Source: JBAXPV01 sp037132075 (lineage in GTDB: Bacteria; Bacteroidota; Bacteroidia; Bacteroidales; CAIXZF01). From it: a stretch of DNA of 35,853 nucleotides. This document shows, piece by piece, positions 26,201 through 34,255 of the stretch; within the stretch, counting starts at the first letter, position 1, and the number at the start of each line of letters is the position of its first letter. Below the pieces are notes generated by a model. It did not search any database. It was not told the origin of the DNA and worked only from the letters and a program-made list of their open reading frames with translations. The DNA lies in contig JBAXPV010000039.1 of assembly GCA_037132075.1 (NCBI GenBank), positions 1-35,853 on the forward strand, in the 5' to 3' direction. The translations under genes and the position numbers were made by a program.

Positions 26201-26344
26201 CTTGATTATAAAACAGGGGAGAAGTCCGAACACCACCTCGACCAAATCAGAGATTATTCAAACATCCTTTCCGCAATGCAATACCCTGCGGTCGAAGCAT
26301 ATCTCGTTTATATGGAAAAAGGGATTGAAGTCGTCAAAGCATGA
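23237..26344 (+). CDS. UvrD/AddA-like helicase-nuclease
   Basis: A 1035-residue superfamily 1 enzyme that probably processes DNA double-strand ends. Motif I (SSAGSGKT) lies within the first 15 residues; Ia is ITFTNKAANEM, II is LIDEFQDTS, III is GDGKQAIYRWRGG, IV is GTNYRS, V is LLTVHKAKGLQFPVV and VI is LYVAMTRPEDRLYI. The C-terminal PD-(D/E)XK nuclease is visible as RPDRVVCLPERTVILDYKTGE. All helicase motifs look intact. The usual AddB-type partner is not beside it: upstream is a T9SS gene and downstream mtgA faces it. RecB-like is an equivalent label. Confidence 0.9.
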   Translation: MSFLVYRSSAGSGKTYTLVKEYLKVVLLRPDSFRNILAITFTNKAANEMKERLMLFLTGLAKEEIEQEDSIKALSATLSEEIGLSDAIIRKRSEIVLGLILHHYSDLAIGTIDSFVARVIRTFARDLHLSQSFEIELDQSSVIANAVEKLMQQLGKDECLTEALLEFTLEKVEEEKGWNIEKDLAGFASDILFQEEGQHALSALEHLTLSDFSEIRKKLRTLRYGFESQVNKQASVLYKMLIDNDLPFEAFYYGMNGVFGNLRNLSANPLMDKYLSTNSYVQKALNQDVWLGPKASIAHKSTFDRLGQDFKDGFKALHEFIEKQLPNYLIRKALYSNLWALSLLHEINHAVEEIKAENNILPIIEFNRRISEVVLNEPIPFIYERLGERYHYFLIDEFQDTSILQWQNMLPLIENALSEAYLVIIVGDGKQAIYRWRGGEVEQFASLPEVYRNPEGLIHRQRESALIRSYQEAVLGTNYRSGKFIVDFNNEFFINTSVVLSEMFQKSIYAENLIRQKPQESKTGGMVSLEFVPDEANGLEYNDLMLHRIRDIIQEVIHSGYTYGDIAILGRANVNIGVTAEFLIGSGIPVQSPDLLKISASGKVNFLISCLRWTVNPEDRISRRAMEIFVQSASNLSIRELKLGELQKLPVYDLSEELIRHFKLAEESDPYLLFFLDAVNDYSRRNDVTVTGFLDWWEVQGNSKVILTPDEVPAVRLLTVHKAKGLQFPVVILPFLPAAMKITLKYLWADIMDEEIPEIQKVLLKTLKDLDATTFSAQFREEENKSRLDYLNLLYVAMTRPEDRLYILSDLPSKTPETGFNTADFLFRFAKMKGHVDLSQCYIQGEKSQKKKKKISPDKDKNVFHLTSSLSSSWKDKLFIRYNSPSAWDVIQPTRTREKGELLHQVMAGISDIHSWDFELKKMYSKGIFDQDNLEEIRENVRKVIFHPELQQFFSGDIQILAEKEILLPDGKVIRPDRVVCLPERTVILDYKTGEKSEHHLDQIRDYSNILSAMQYPAVEAYLVYMEKGIEVVKA

Positions 26345-26359
26345 GGGTGGCGGTTGATA

Positions 26360-27097
26360 TTATTCAAAACTGACTTTCCCCGATCGGTTCATGATTACCA
26401 GAATCCGCCCTTGTTTCCTTTTGATATATTCTGAAGGCTGATCGGCCTTAAAAATCCTGGGATTAGGCAAAGTAGCCGCAATGAGCGCTGCTTCTGACTT
26501 TGTTAGCTGGGAAGCAGGTTTGTTGAAAAAATGAAGTGAAGCGGCCTCTGCACCGTAATACCCATCACCCATTTCAATCACATTCAGATAGATTTCCATA
26601 ATTCTTTCTTTACCCCAGATCAGCTCAATCAGGCCGGTAAAATATACTTCAAGACCTTTTCGGATCCATGACCTGTCAGGCCATAAAAATACATTTTTGG
26701 CAGTCTGCTGAGAAATTGTACTCGCCCCTTTGACCCTTTTGTGTTTTGCATTGTATTCTTGTGCCTTTTTGATGGCATCAAAATCAAAACCATAATGCTC
26801 AAGAAACTCTGCATCTTCTGAAGCAATAACAGCCTGAACCAGATTCGGCGAGATTTTTTTCAGGCTGACCCAGTCTTTTTTAAGCCGGAGGTCTTTACCC
26901 TCACTGAGTTGATCTCCAAGCCGTATCAGCATCAGTGGTGTGACAGGAGGAGGAAGCCAACGATAGAGAAGCGTGAAAAAAATTGAGCTTCCGAGAAACA
27001 CCAATATCACCCATTTGATGATCCTGAAAAAACTTCTGAAAATCCCTTTTTTTGCCACTGAGTGTTTATTGTATACCTCGACTGATAGATCTTTCAT
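26360..27097 (-). CDS. mtgA: Monofunctional peptidoglycan transglycosylase
   Basis: A 245-residue glycosyltransferase family 51 enzyme that polymerises lipid II into glycan strands. One N-terminal membrane anchor is at about 25-45. Active-site motif 1 is ASEDAEFLEHYGFD with the catalytic Glu, followed by KGASTISQQTAKNVFLW, ERIMEIYLNVIEMG and EAALIAATLPNPR. No transpeptidase domain follows, so it is monofunctional. ATG 27097 is chosen because AGGAG lies 6 bp upstream; the longer frame would need a TTG. It converges with the helicase gene, 15 bp apart. Confidence 0.95.
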   Translation of the reverse strand: MKDLSVEVYNKHSVAKKGIFRSFFRIIKWVILVFLGSSIFFTLLYRWLPPPVTPLMLIRLGDQLSEGKDLRLKKDWVSLKKISPNLVQAVIASEDAEFLEHYGFDFDAIKKAQEYNAKHKRVKGASTISQQTAKNVFLWPDRSWIRKGLEVYFTGLIELIWGKERIMEIYLNVIEMGDGYYGAEAASLHFFNKPASQLTKSEAALIAATLPNPRIFKADQPSEYIKRKQGRILVIMNRSGKVSFE

Positions 27098-27266
27098 GCC
27101 TGCTCCTAAAAACAAGAGCTCATTATTAGTGCTTTTTGCACCTTTACTTTTACAATGCTGCCGGAATCATTATAAATCGTACGAAAGCAAGGCTTTCCGC
27201 ACGCCCAAAATTAGTATTTTTTTGTAATTTTACCGCTTCAGAACTAATACATACTAAAAAACACTT

Positions 27267-28592
27267 ATGAGTAACTTTATTGGCATCAGGCACGAGGACA
27301 AATACCTGATGGAAAGAAGGGCCCCACTGACCCCCAGACATGTTGAAAAGCTTGTCAAACAAAAAAAATTGGACATCATCGTTCAGACTTCCGAAAAGAG
27401 AATTTTTAAAGATGAAGAGTATATTGCCGCCGGTGCCAAAGTCTCCAAAGACCTAAAAAAGTGTTCCGTAATTTTTGGCGTGAAAGAAATGCCAATCAGC
27501 TTCTTTGAGCCAGGGAAGACATATATTTTCTTCTCACACGTTATAAAAGGCCAGTCTTCGAATATGCCAATGCTGAAAAGGATGATGGAACTTGGTTGTA
27601 ACCTCATTGACTATGAGAAAGTCGTTGACGAACAAAACAGACGTCTCATCTTTTTTGGAAAATATGCCGGCCTGGCAGGAATGATCAATACTTTATGGTC
27701 ATTGGGCCTTCGCCTTAAAGAACAGGGTTATAAAACACCATTCTTAAAGATAAAACAGGCTTGTCAATACAATTCCCTTGAAGAAGCCCGCGCCGATATC
27801 ATGGATGTTGGACAACATATTGCGGAACAAGGTCTTCCCGTTGAACTTCGCCCCCTTACGTTTGCTTTTACAGGCTATGGGAACGTCTCGGGTGGTGCTC
27901 AGGAGATACTGGGGCTGTTGCCGGTTAAAGAAATCTCACCGGAAAAATTACTGGGTTTGAAAGCCCGTAAGAATCAACCGGATAACCTCGTTTACAAAGT
28001 GATCTTTAAAGAGGAAAACCTTGTAGAGCCAATTGATGAAAACAAAGCCTTTGACTTACAGGATTATTACCAAAATCCTATGAACTACCGCGGGGTCTTT
28101 GAGAAATATGCTCCGCATCTATCCGTCTTGGTTAATTGTATGTATTGGGACAATAGATATCCTAAGTTGTTGACCAAGAATTTTTTAAAGAAATTATTTG
28201 CCAAAGGAGAACCCAAACTTACCGTAGTCGGCGATATTTCATGTGATGTTAATGGTTCCGTTGAAGCTACAGTAATCTCCACAGAAATCCAGGATCCAAT
28301 ATTTGTATATAATCCTATGAGCGAGGGTATTACAATGGGATTCGAGGGTGAAGGCCTCCTGGATATGGCGGTGGATATTCTGCCTGCAGAACTTCCCAGG
28401 GATTCCTCAAATGGATTTGCTGATGTGCTAATGAGTTTTGTAAAACCTATTGCCGATGCCGATTTCGAAGTTTCATTTGAAGATCTGGATTTACCTCGGG
28501 CGATTAAAAAAGCACTAATCCTTCACAAAGGAAACTTTACACCAGATTTTACTTACCTCGAACAGTTTGCCTCAGAACCTGTCATAAAATAG
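27267..28592 (+). CDS. Lysine-ketoglutarate reductase-like protein (LOR domain)
   Basis: A 441-residue protein that matches the N-terminal half of the eukaryotic bifunctional aminoadipic semialdehyde synthase. An alanine dehydrogenase/transhydrogenase-like start is visible (IGIRHEDKYLMERRAPLTP, then GVKEMPISFFEPGKTYIFF and SHVIKGQ). GKYAGLAGMINTLW and TFAFTGYGNVSGGAQEIL follow as the nucleotide-domain region. It should condense lysine and 2-oxoglutarate to saccharopine with NADPH. The next gene, 26 bp downstream, is the saccharopine dehydrogenase half, which strongly supports the assignment. Confidence 0.88.
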   Translation: MSNFIGIRHEDKYLMERRAPLTPRHVEKLVKQKKLDIIVQTSEKRIFKDEEYIAAGAKVSKDLKKCSVIFGVKEMPISFFEPGKTYIFFSHVIKGQSSNMPMLKRMMELGCNLIDYEKVVDEQNRRLIFFGKYAGLAGMINTLWSLGLRLKEQGYKTPFLKIKQACQYNSLEEARADIMDVGQHIAEQGLPVELRPLTFAFTGYGNVSGGAQEILGLLPVKEISPEKLLGLKARKNQPDNLVYKVIFKEENLVEPIDENKAFDLQDYYQNPMNYRGVFEKYAPHLSVLVNCMYWDNRYPKLLTKNFLKKLFAKGEPKLTVVGDISCDVNGSVEATVISTEIQDPIFVYNPMSEGITMGFEGEGLLDMAVDILPAELPRDSSNGFADVLMSFVKPIADADFEVSFEDLDLPRAIKKALILHKGNFTPDFTYLEQFASEPVIK

Positions 28593-28618
28593 ATAATACT
28601 ACTCTAAATTACTATAAG

Positions 28619-29956
28619 ATGAAACGTGTACTTATCCTTGGTGCCGGACTGGTTTCAGGACCCATTATCCGACACTTGCTCGAAAAAAACTATCACTTGA
28701 CGCTTGCTTCCAACACGCCCGATCATGCAAGGCAAATCGCGGATAATCACCCGAATGCATTTATTGTTGACTGGTCCGTTGAAGATGAGGATGCGCTTTC
28801 TACCATGGTAGAAAATTGTGATTTGGCTGTCAGTTTGTTACCTTATGTTTTTCACATGACAGTTGCAGAACAGTGCCTGAAACATGGAAAACATATGGTC
28901 ACAACGTCTTACGTGAAACCGGAAATGCAGGCTTTACATGATGATGTCAAACGAAAAGGGCTCTTGTTTATTAATGAAATTGGCCTGGATCCTGGAATTG
29001 ATCACATGTCAGCCATGAGGATTATAGACCACATTCATAAAATGGGAGGTAAAGTAAAAGACTTTTATTCTATCTGTGGTGCGCTGCCGGCTCAGGAATC
29101 TGCCAACAATCCATTCCGATATAAATTCTCATGGAGCCCAAGAGGTGTTTTATTGGCCGGGAACAATAGTGCCCGTTTTTTGAAGGGCGGTAAGGAAGTA
29201 AACATCCCTACCGAGAATCTTTTTAAAGATCCATTTAGCGTCAACTTCAGTGGGGTAGGGGCTTTGGATGTTTATCCAAACCGTGACTCTATTGAATATA
29301 TCGATATTTATGGAATCCCGGAGGCAAAGACGGTATTTCGCGGGACCTTTCGTTTCCAGGGATGGTGCGAAAGCCTTGATGCCATGAAAAAACTTCACCT
29401 TCTGGATCCTGCTGAATATGAAACGTTTGGGATGAGCTACGCCGCATTCATTGCTAAAATCAATGGATTTAGTGAGCACTCATTAAGAAAAGACATGGCT
29501 GCTGGCCTTGGAATTTCTGAAGAGGCCATCGCAATTCAGGCAATGGATTGGCTTGGTTGGTTTTCTGACTCATTGATTTCAATCCAGAAAACTTCAGCAT
29601 TCGATATTACAGCTGATTTGATGTTATCGAAAATGGATCTAAAAATTAACGACAAGGATATGGTTGCTTTGCAACATTCCTTTCTTGCCGTTTATCCTGA
29701 TGGAACTGAAGAAGTGATCAGGTCACGCATGCTGGCATATGGTTCTCCTGCTACTGATACTGCCATCGCCCGTACAGTGAGTTTGCCTGCAGCCATTGCA
29801 GTGGAGATGATCCTGGAAGGTAAAATTCCTGCACGTGGTATTTACCGGCCGGTTATTTCCGATATTTACGAGCCCGTTTTAAATGCTTTGGAAAAATTAG
29901 GGATAAAGATGGAAGAGGAATTTGGTCTTCCATTGGATCAACATATTAATTCATAA
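28619..29956 (+). CDS. Saccharopine dehydrogenase (glutamate-forming type)
   Basis: A 445-residue NAD(P)-dependent enzyme. The Rossmann motif RVLILGAGLVSGPIIRHL starts at residue 3. Then come DLAVSLLPYVFHMTVAEQCL, TTSYVKPEM, and the substrate-domain signature NEIGLDPGIDHMSAM, all typical of saccharopine dehydrogenase. It oxidises saccharopine to glutamate and aminoadipate semialdehyde. With the upstream reductase it makes a complete first module of lysine breakdown. It ends 12 bp before the TerB/DnaJ gene. Confidence 0.92.
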   Translation: MKRVLILGAGLVSGPIIRHLLEKNYHLTLASNTPDHARQIADNHPNAFIVDWSVEDEDALSTMVENCDLAVSLLPYVFHMTVAEQCLKHGKHMVTTSYVKPEMQALHDDVKRKGLLFINEIGLDPGIDHMSAMRIIDHIHKMGGKVKDFYSICGALPAQESANNPFRYKFSWSPRGVLLAGNNSARFLKGGKEVNIPTENLFKDPFSVNFSGVGALDVYPNRDSIEYIDIYGIPEAKTVFRGTFRFQGWCESLDAMKKLHLLDPAEYETFGMSYAAFIAKINGFSEHSLRKDMAAGLGISEEAIAIQAMDWLGWFSDSLISIQKTSAFDITADLMLSKMDLKINDKDMVALQHSFLAVYPDGTEEVIRSRMLAYGSPATDTAIARTVSLPAAIAVEMILEGKIPARGIYRPVISDIYEPVLNALEKLGIKMEEEFGLPLDQHINS

Positions 29957-29968
29957 AAACATTCTCTT

Positions 29969-30685
29969 TTGGCACGATATGCAAAATGGATAGGCGGTAG
30001 TCTCGGTTGGGCTTTTGGTGGCCCTATCGGTGGTATTTTGGGCTTTGTTTTTGGCTCTATGGTTGATAGCATGCAACCAAGCGACAAAGTTGAACGCAAA
30101 ACGATGGTCGGCGATTTCAGTGCTAGCCTGCTGATTCTTTCAGCGGCAATTATGAAAGCCGATGGGAAAGTCACAAAATCAGAACTGGATTACGTCAGAA
30201 CTTTTTATGTAGCCCAGTTTGGGGAGGATAAAGCCAACGAGGATATGCTCGCTTTAAGAGAGATCCTAAAACAGGAAATCGATATCCGGGCAGTCTCTAC
30301 ACAGATTCGTCAGTTTATGGCTTATCCGGAACGCCTGCAACTGCTGCATTATCTTTTTGGGATTGCTTTGGCTGACGGTTTTGCCCAACCTACTGAAGTT
30401 GAGACCATTGAAATTATCGCTGATTATCTTGGAATTAACCGTCACGACTTCATTTCCCTGAAATCAATGTTTGTTAAAGAGGTTGACTCAGCCTATAAAA
30501 TCCTCGAAGTCGAGCCTGCCTCTACCGATGAAGAAGTGAAAAAGGCCTATCGAAGAATGGCAATGAAATACCATCCTGATAAAGTTCAACATCTTGGTGA
30601 TGAAGTTAAGAAATCAGCAGAGGAAAAGTTCCGTGAAGTAGGAAGCGCTTACGAAAATATTAAAAAGCAGCGGGGATTGGTTTAA
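29969..30685 (+). CDS. TerB and DnaJ domain protein (DjlA-like)
   Basis: A 238-residue co-chaperone-like protein. The start is TTG at 29969, giving ARYAKWIGGSLGWAFGG; no in-frame ATG comes before residue 31, and the N-terminal Gly-rich segment (about 7-28) is the expected DjlA-type membrane helix. A TerB-like helical domain follows at about 45-160 (ILSAAIMKADGKVTKSELDY). The J domain is at about 172-235 with the HPD motif in MKYHPDKV, which stimulates DnaK. It lies 12 bp after saccharopine dehydrogenase, and I see no functional link. Confidence 0.88.
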   Translation: MARYAKWIGGSLGWAFGGPIGGILGFVFGSMVDSMQPSDKVERKTMVGDFSASLLILSAAIMKADGKVTKSELDYVRTFYVAQFGEDKANEDMLALREILKQEIDIRAVSTQIRQFMAYPERLQLLHYLFGIALADGFAQPTEVETIEIIADYLGINRHDFISLKSMFVKEVDSAYKILEVEPASTDEEVKKAYRRMAMKYHPDKVQHLGDEVKKSAEEKFREVGSAYENIKKQRGLV

Positions 30686-30698
30686 GCATTGGCTCATT

Positions 30699-32171
30699 TC
30701 AATCTTTAAACTCATATTTTGAGATCACAAACTTCCCTTCAAATTTGTAAGTGTCTTTCAGCCTCATACTTTGGTTTAAACTAGCGTTGATATGGTTATC
30801 TGGGTATAGAAAGTCGGCAGCTGCATCCACAAAAATAACTTCTTTGCAGTCCTTGATCTTGAACCCATCAATACGATACAGTGCAAAAATGCTGTCCTTT
30901 TTAAGACTCCTTGTTATTTTTGAATAAAGATCCTGGTCGTCGAATTCTTTAAAAATTGCAGCGTTATAATAATAGCTGAAGTTTAATATAAACTGGGGTG
31001 GACATACAATGACTTTCGTATCCTTATCTTTCAAAGAGATCAGTTTATAAACCGCTTCCCTGGCGTGGCACTTATTGTCAACGTTTGGATTGAAACTGCC
31101 GATAAACAAGCCAATAAGTGCAAAAGGCAGTATAAACGAATAATACTTTTTTTCAATTATATAATCAGCACTGATGGCCAATAAAAGGTAGTATGCAGTA
31201 GATATGAATATCAGATATCGATCCAGAAACATGGGGATCCAAAAGGAGATCGCAAAAATAAAAAAGAAAGGAAAAAAGAACCACAATAGAATGATTTTGG
31301 TCCCAACAGCAATAGTCAGCAGTGCTTTTTTCAGAATAAGTTTTATGAAGGCTGCAAATAGAACTAGAATAGAAAAAACCGTGGTAAGAGGTTGATTGGA
31401 AAAACGCCAAAGCAGATTATATAAAGCGCTAATGTCTTCCGGAGATGTAAGCCAGGTCCCATGAATGCTGCTATTCAGGAAACTCCTCCATAAAAAGGAG
31501 GTATTGGGAAGGAAAAACAAGATTAAAACACATATGTAAATTATGTAATATTTTATTTTTAGTTTTTCTGCATACAGCAACCAAAAAATGGCGATTGTCT
31601 GAATGAAGATTAGAAAGAAACTAAAGTAATGTGAGTAAATCAGCAATAGGTTGATGATTAATAAGCAGGTATATTTTCTTCGCAAATCATCATTCTTATA
31701 GATAATTGAAAGGAAAATATACATGGATACAGAGCTTAGTAACGCAAACAGTGCATAAACGCGGGCTTCATGTGAGAACCCAAGGTGGTAATTTGAGAAG
31801 GTGAATATCAGTCCGGCAATGGTTCCTATTCGGTAATTATAGAACTCTTTCCCGGTTTTATACACGAAAAAAACTGTTATTGCACTAAAGACATATGAAG
31901 GAAAACGTACCGCTGCTTCTCCAATGCCAAATAGTTTTATCCAGAAATGGAGCAGGATTTCATAGAATGGCGGATTGTTCCCGGTTTTTAACAGATTAAT
32001 AATGGACGAAACATCCATTTGAGCACAATAGACACTAAACGGCTCATCACCCCCAAGACCATTAGCGGAAATATATAATCCTTTTAGAATTAGATTCGTA
32101 AGAATTAAAACAATGGGTGTAAGTGATATTAAAAGCTTTTTATTGAAGAAAAATTCTCGCTGGTCTGCCAT
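30699..32171 (-). CDS. GT39-family membrane glycosyltransferase
   Basis: A 490-residue polytopic GT-C enzyme with about ten membrane helices. The conserved acidic motif after TM1 is GLGGDEPFSVY (Asp-Glu as catalytic base), followed by NNPPFYEILLHFWIKLFG and AAVRFPSYVFSAITV, as in the PMT_2 group. It would move a sugar from a polyprenyl phosphate to an acceptor outside the membrane. The C-terminus (about 370-490) is a soluble domain. It is the last gene of a run with a methyltransferase and a TfoX-like gene; 45 bp separate it from the latter. Confidence 0.88.
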   Translation of the reverse strand: MADQREFFFNKKLLISLTPIVLILTNLILKGLYISANGLGGDEPFSVYCAQMDVSSIINLLKTGNNPPFYEILLHFWIKLFGIGEAAVRFPSYVFSAITVFFVYKTGKEFYNYRIGTIAGLIFTFSNYHLGFSHEARVYALFALLSSVSMYIFLSIIYKNDDLRRKYTCLLIINLLLIYSHYFSFFLIFIQTIAIFWLLYAEKLKIKYYIIYICVLILFFLPNTSFLWRSFLNSSIHGTWLTSPEDISALYNLLWRFSNQPLTTVFSILVLFAAFIKLILKKALLTIAVGTKIILLWFFFPFFFIFAISFWIPMFLDRYLIFISTAYYLLLAISADYIIEKKYYSFILPFALIGLFIGSFNPNVDNKCHAREAVYKLISLKDKDTKVIVCPPQFILNFSYYYNAAIFKEFDDQDLYSKITRSLKKDSIFALYRIDGFKIKDCKEVIFVDAAADFLYPDNHINASLNQSMRLKDTYKFEGKFVISKYEFKD

Positions 32172-32216
32172 TCATTCATTCTTTGGACATAAAACAGAAA
32201 TTGTTTTACAACGATT

Positions 32217-32564
32217 TTATTTAGGTTTCTTCTTGCTGGCTTTTGCCTTGGGGTTATAGTCAAGGCATAATTGAATCCAATATTCGAAGTCTTCTGTCGT
32301 ACGCAACTCATCTTCATTGACAAAGACAAATCCTTTCATCGATTTCCTGCTGAAATCCATCGGTCGGCAACCGTTCCTTTCCAGCACTATTTCGTCCAGT
32401 ACAGGATCGATTCTGCACATGACTTCATCCTTAATGACACCGATGCACATTTTATCATTCACCATGAAAACAAGACCTCCGAACATTTCTTTTTCAATGG
32501 CATCAGGAACAAGTACAACAAGTGATTCCCGTATTCTGTCGGCTAAATTGATAGTATAGGCCAT
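32217..32564 (-). CDS. TfoX/Sxy N-terminal domain protein
   Basis: A 115-residue protein made of a single TfoX N-terminal domain: EKEMFGGLVFMVNDKMCIGV, then MCRIDPVLDEIVLERNGCRPMDF and MKGFVFVNEDEL. The tail is Lys-rich (KAKASKKKPK). Enterobacterial Sxy/TfoX proteins activate competence genes with CRP, but short stand-alone versions like this are widespread and have no defined role. Its ATG lies 1 bp after the stop of the methyltransferase gene, so the two are tightly coupled. Confidence 0.88.
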   Translation of the reverse strand: MAYTINLADRIRESLVVLVPDAIEKEMFGGLVFMVNDKMCIGVIKDEVMCRIDPVLDEIVLERNGCRPMDFSRKSMKGFVFVNEDELRTTEDFEYWIQLCLDYNPKAKASKKKPK

Positions 32565-32565
32565 C

Positions 32566-33450
32566 TTACATTTCCCTCCTTAAAACTACACCGAGCGGTA
32601 ATCTTTTCCCAAAGGAATCCGGTAAATACAGTTCCCCGATTTCCTGGGTTTTGAAATTTTCAAAATAAGAACCAACCAGGTTTTCCAGAATTAAGGCTGA
32701 AAATCCCATGGAATAAAGATTCATCACCAGGAAACTATCTTTTTTAGCCAAGAGTTGGCTGCACAGATCCGTCATTTCGTTAATATCCTCTTCTAAGAGC
32801 CATTTTTCACCATCAGGGCCACGACCATAGGCAGGAGGATCCATGATGATCCCCTGGTATATATTGCCACGCCTGACTTCTCTCTGGACGAATTTCATAG
32901 CATCTTCAACAACCCAGCGGATATCTTTTAGCACGCTGGCTTCCATATTCTCCCGGGCCCAGGTCACAACGGGTTTCACAGAGTCAACATGAACAACTTC
33001 TGCTCCGCCTGCTCTGGCAGCCAGGGAGGCACCCCCGGTATAGGCGAAGAGATTAAGGACTTTCTTCCCCGGGAGCGGATTTTTATTAGTGGCATTATAG
33101 ATAAAATTCCAGTTATCGCTTTGCTCAGGGAAGATGCCTATGTGACGGAAAGAAGTTAGACCCAGTCTCATTTTCAGAGCCATCTTTTCATAAGAATAGT
33201 CAATATACCATTGTTGTGGCATTCCTTTCTTCAGGACCCATTCCCCTTTTTCCGGATTGCCTTTCTCCTTACGGAAACGGGCATTGGATTGTTTCTCCCA
33301 TTCCGTTTCGCTCAATGATTTATTCCAAACTGCCTGCGGCTCAGGCCTGATCAGGATATATTTCCCAAACCGCTCCAGTTTCTCAAATCCCCCGGAATCC
33401 AGAAGTTCATAATCAGGCCAATTTGTGGGAGTGAAAAGTTTTAAACTCAT
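32566..33450 (-). CDS. Class I SAM-dependent methyltransferase (RlmI/RlmK-like)
   Basis: A 294-residue RNA methyltransferase candidate. Motif I is VLNLFAYTGGASLAARAGG, the acidic loop VVHVDSVKPVVTWARENM, and motif IV is GIIMDPPAYGRGPDGE, whose DPPAYG resembles 23S rRNA cytosine or guanine methylases. There is no full PUA domain at the N-terminus, so it is shorter than RlmI. It starts a three-gene run on the minus strand. The target base cannot be decided by eye. Confidence 0.87.
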   Translation of the reverse strand: MSLKLFTPTNWPDYELLDSGGFEKLERFGKYILIRPEPQAVWNKSLSETEWEKQSNARFRKEKGNPEKGEWVLKKGMPQQWYIDYSYEKMALKMRLGLTSFRHIGIFPEQSDNWNFIYNATNKNPLPGKKVLNLFAYTGGASLAARAGGAEVVHVDSVKPVVTWARENMEASVLKDIRWVVEDAMKFVQREVRRGNIYQGIIMDPPAYGRGPDGEKWLLEEDINEMTDLCSQLLAKKDSFLVMNLYSMGFSALILENLVGSYFENFKTQEIGELYLPDSFGKRLPLGVVLRREM

Positions 33451-33549
33451 TTTTAATATTATGTGATTATCACTTTAAAATGTAAAAATACGAGCCTTCT
33501 TTATAACACCACTGATAATTTACATTTTCTTTTGTTGCAGGGTTATTTA

Positions 33550-33632
33550 TTTCTCGCAGTGGCGCGGTGGCGCAGGGATCGCAGAAAAAATATTCCCTGC
33601 GCAACCCCGCGCCCCAGCGTCCCCGCGAGAAA
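33550..33632. repeat. Long hairpin repeat, left copy
   Basis: Outer arms TTTCTCGC / GCGAGAAA, inner arms GCGCAGGG / CCCTGCGC, and a loop with GCAGAAAAAATATT. The same order of arms recurs at 34149-34219 on the other side of the GxxExxY gene. It is far more GC-rich than its surroundings. Confidence 0.85.
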
Positions 33633-33664
33633 AATAACTCCACAATTCACGATAAAAAATAATT

Positions 33665-33715
33665 GAAAAATATTCCCGGTTTTGTTTCCACTGACCCTAT
33701 GGTTTTCCGTATATA
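33665..33715 (+). repeat. Conserved 51-bp leader block of the GxxExxY gene
   Basis: Ungapped partner of 13346-13396, with GAAAAATATTCC, TTTCCACT and TTTTCCGTATATA at the same spacing. It ends 49 bp before the GxxExxY ATG and could hold its promoter. Confidence 0.7.
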
Positions 33716-33764
33716 TAATTGCAAGTGATTCATCAATTGTTCAATACAATTAATAAAAATAATT

Positions 33765-34142
33765 ATGACTGAAAATGATATTTCGACTATTGTCCTGAGA
33801 AGCGCGATCAATATTCATAGGACCTATGGCCCTGGTCTTTTGGAATCTGTTTATGAAGAAATCTTATGTCATGAAATGAAAAAGTTTGGTTTAAATTGCA
33901 GGAGACAGGTCCTCATACCGTTAGTGCATGAAGGTATCACAATGGAAATTAGTTTTAGGGCTGATATAATAGTTAATGACTTGGTAATTATTGAGCTTAA
34001 ATCTGTTGAATGTCTTGTTGCAGTTCATTTTAAGCAAGTTTTGACTTATCTTAAAATTTCAGGCTTGAAATTAGGTTTGCTGATAAACTTTAATGAAGCA
34101 TTGCTAAAGGATGGGTATCACAGGATTGCAAACAATTTGTAG
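33765..34142 (+). CDS. GxxExxY protein (PD-(D/E)XK nuclease-like)
   Basis: A 125-residue protein with the family-defining GLLESVY motif (GxxExxY) at about residues 24-30. A nuclease-like core follows: ISFRADIIVNDLVIIELKSVE, in which RADI...IELK fits the PD-ExK signature, and then VHFKQVLTYLKISG. The length is usual for the family, and all motif residues look present. No biochemical function is established to my knowledge. The gene sits between two copies of one long hairpin, its stop only 6 bp from the right copy, which suggests a self-contained element. A remnant of its leader occurs 20 kb away. Confidence 0.92.
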   Translation: MTENDISTIVLRSAINIHRTYGPGLLESVYEEILCHEMKKFGLNCRRQVLIPLVHEGITMEISFRADIIVNDLVIIELKSVECLVAVHFKQVLTYLKISGLKLGLLINFNEALLKDGYHRIANNL

Positions 34143-34148
34143 ATAATA

Positions 34149-34219
34149 TCTCGCTGTGGCGCAGGGATTGCAGAAAAATATTCCCTGCGGTTTCCCCGCG
34201 CCTCCGCGTCTCCGCGAGA
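34149..34219. repeat. Long hairpin repeat, right copy
   Basis: Outer arms TCTCGC / GCGAGA, inner arms CGCAGGG / CCCTGCG, loop GCAGAAAAATATT, and a tail rich in CCGCG as in the left copy. It is shorter by about 12 bp in the left arm. A third partial arm TTTGCGAGAAAAA follows at 34237-34249. It could also end the GxxExxY transcript. Confidence 0.85.
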
Positions 34220-34255
34220 AATATTTATTTATGCCTTTGCGAGAAAAACCCCTTA

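Larger units (their letters stand above)
33451..33764. other. Gene-free leader of the GxxExxY element
   Basis: Holds the first long hairpin (33550-33632) and the 51-bp block shared with 13346-13396 (33665-33715). A 67-residue ORF running through the hairpin is judged a chance frame. Confidence 0.7.

Noticed and set aside
33463..33666. 67-residue ORF upstream of the GxxExxY gene
   Set aside because: It is mostly translated hairpin repeat (Arg/Pro-rich) and is better explained as noncoding structure.
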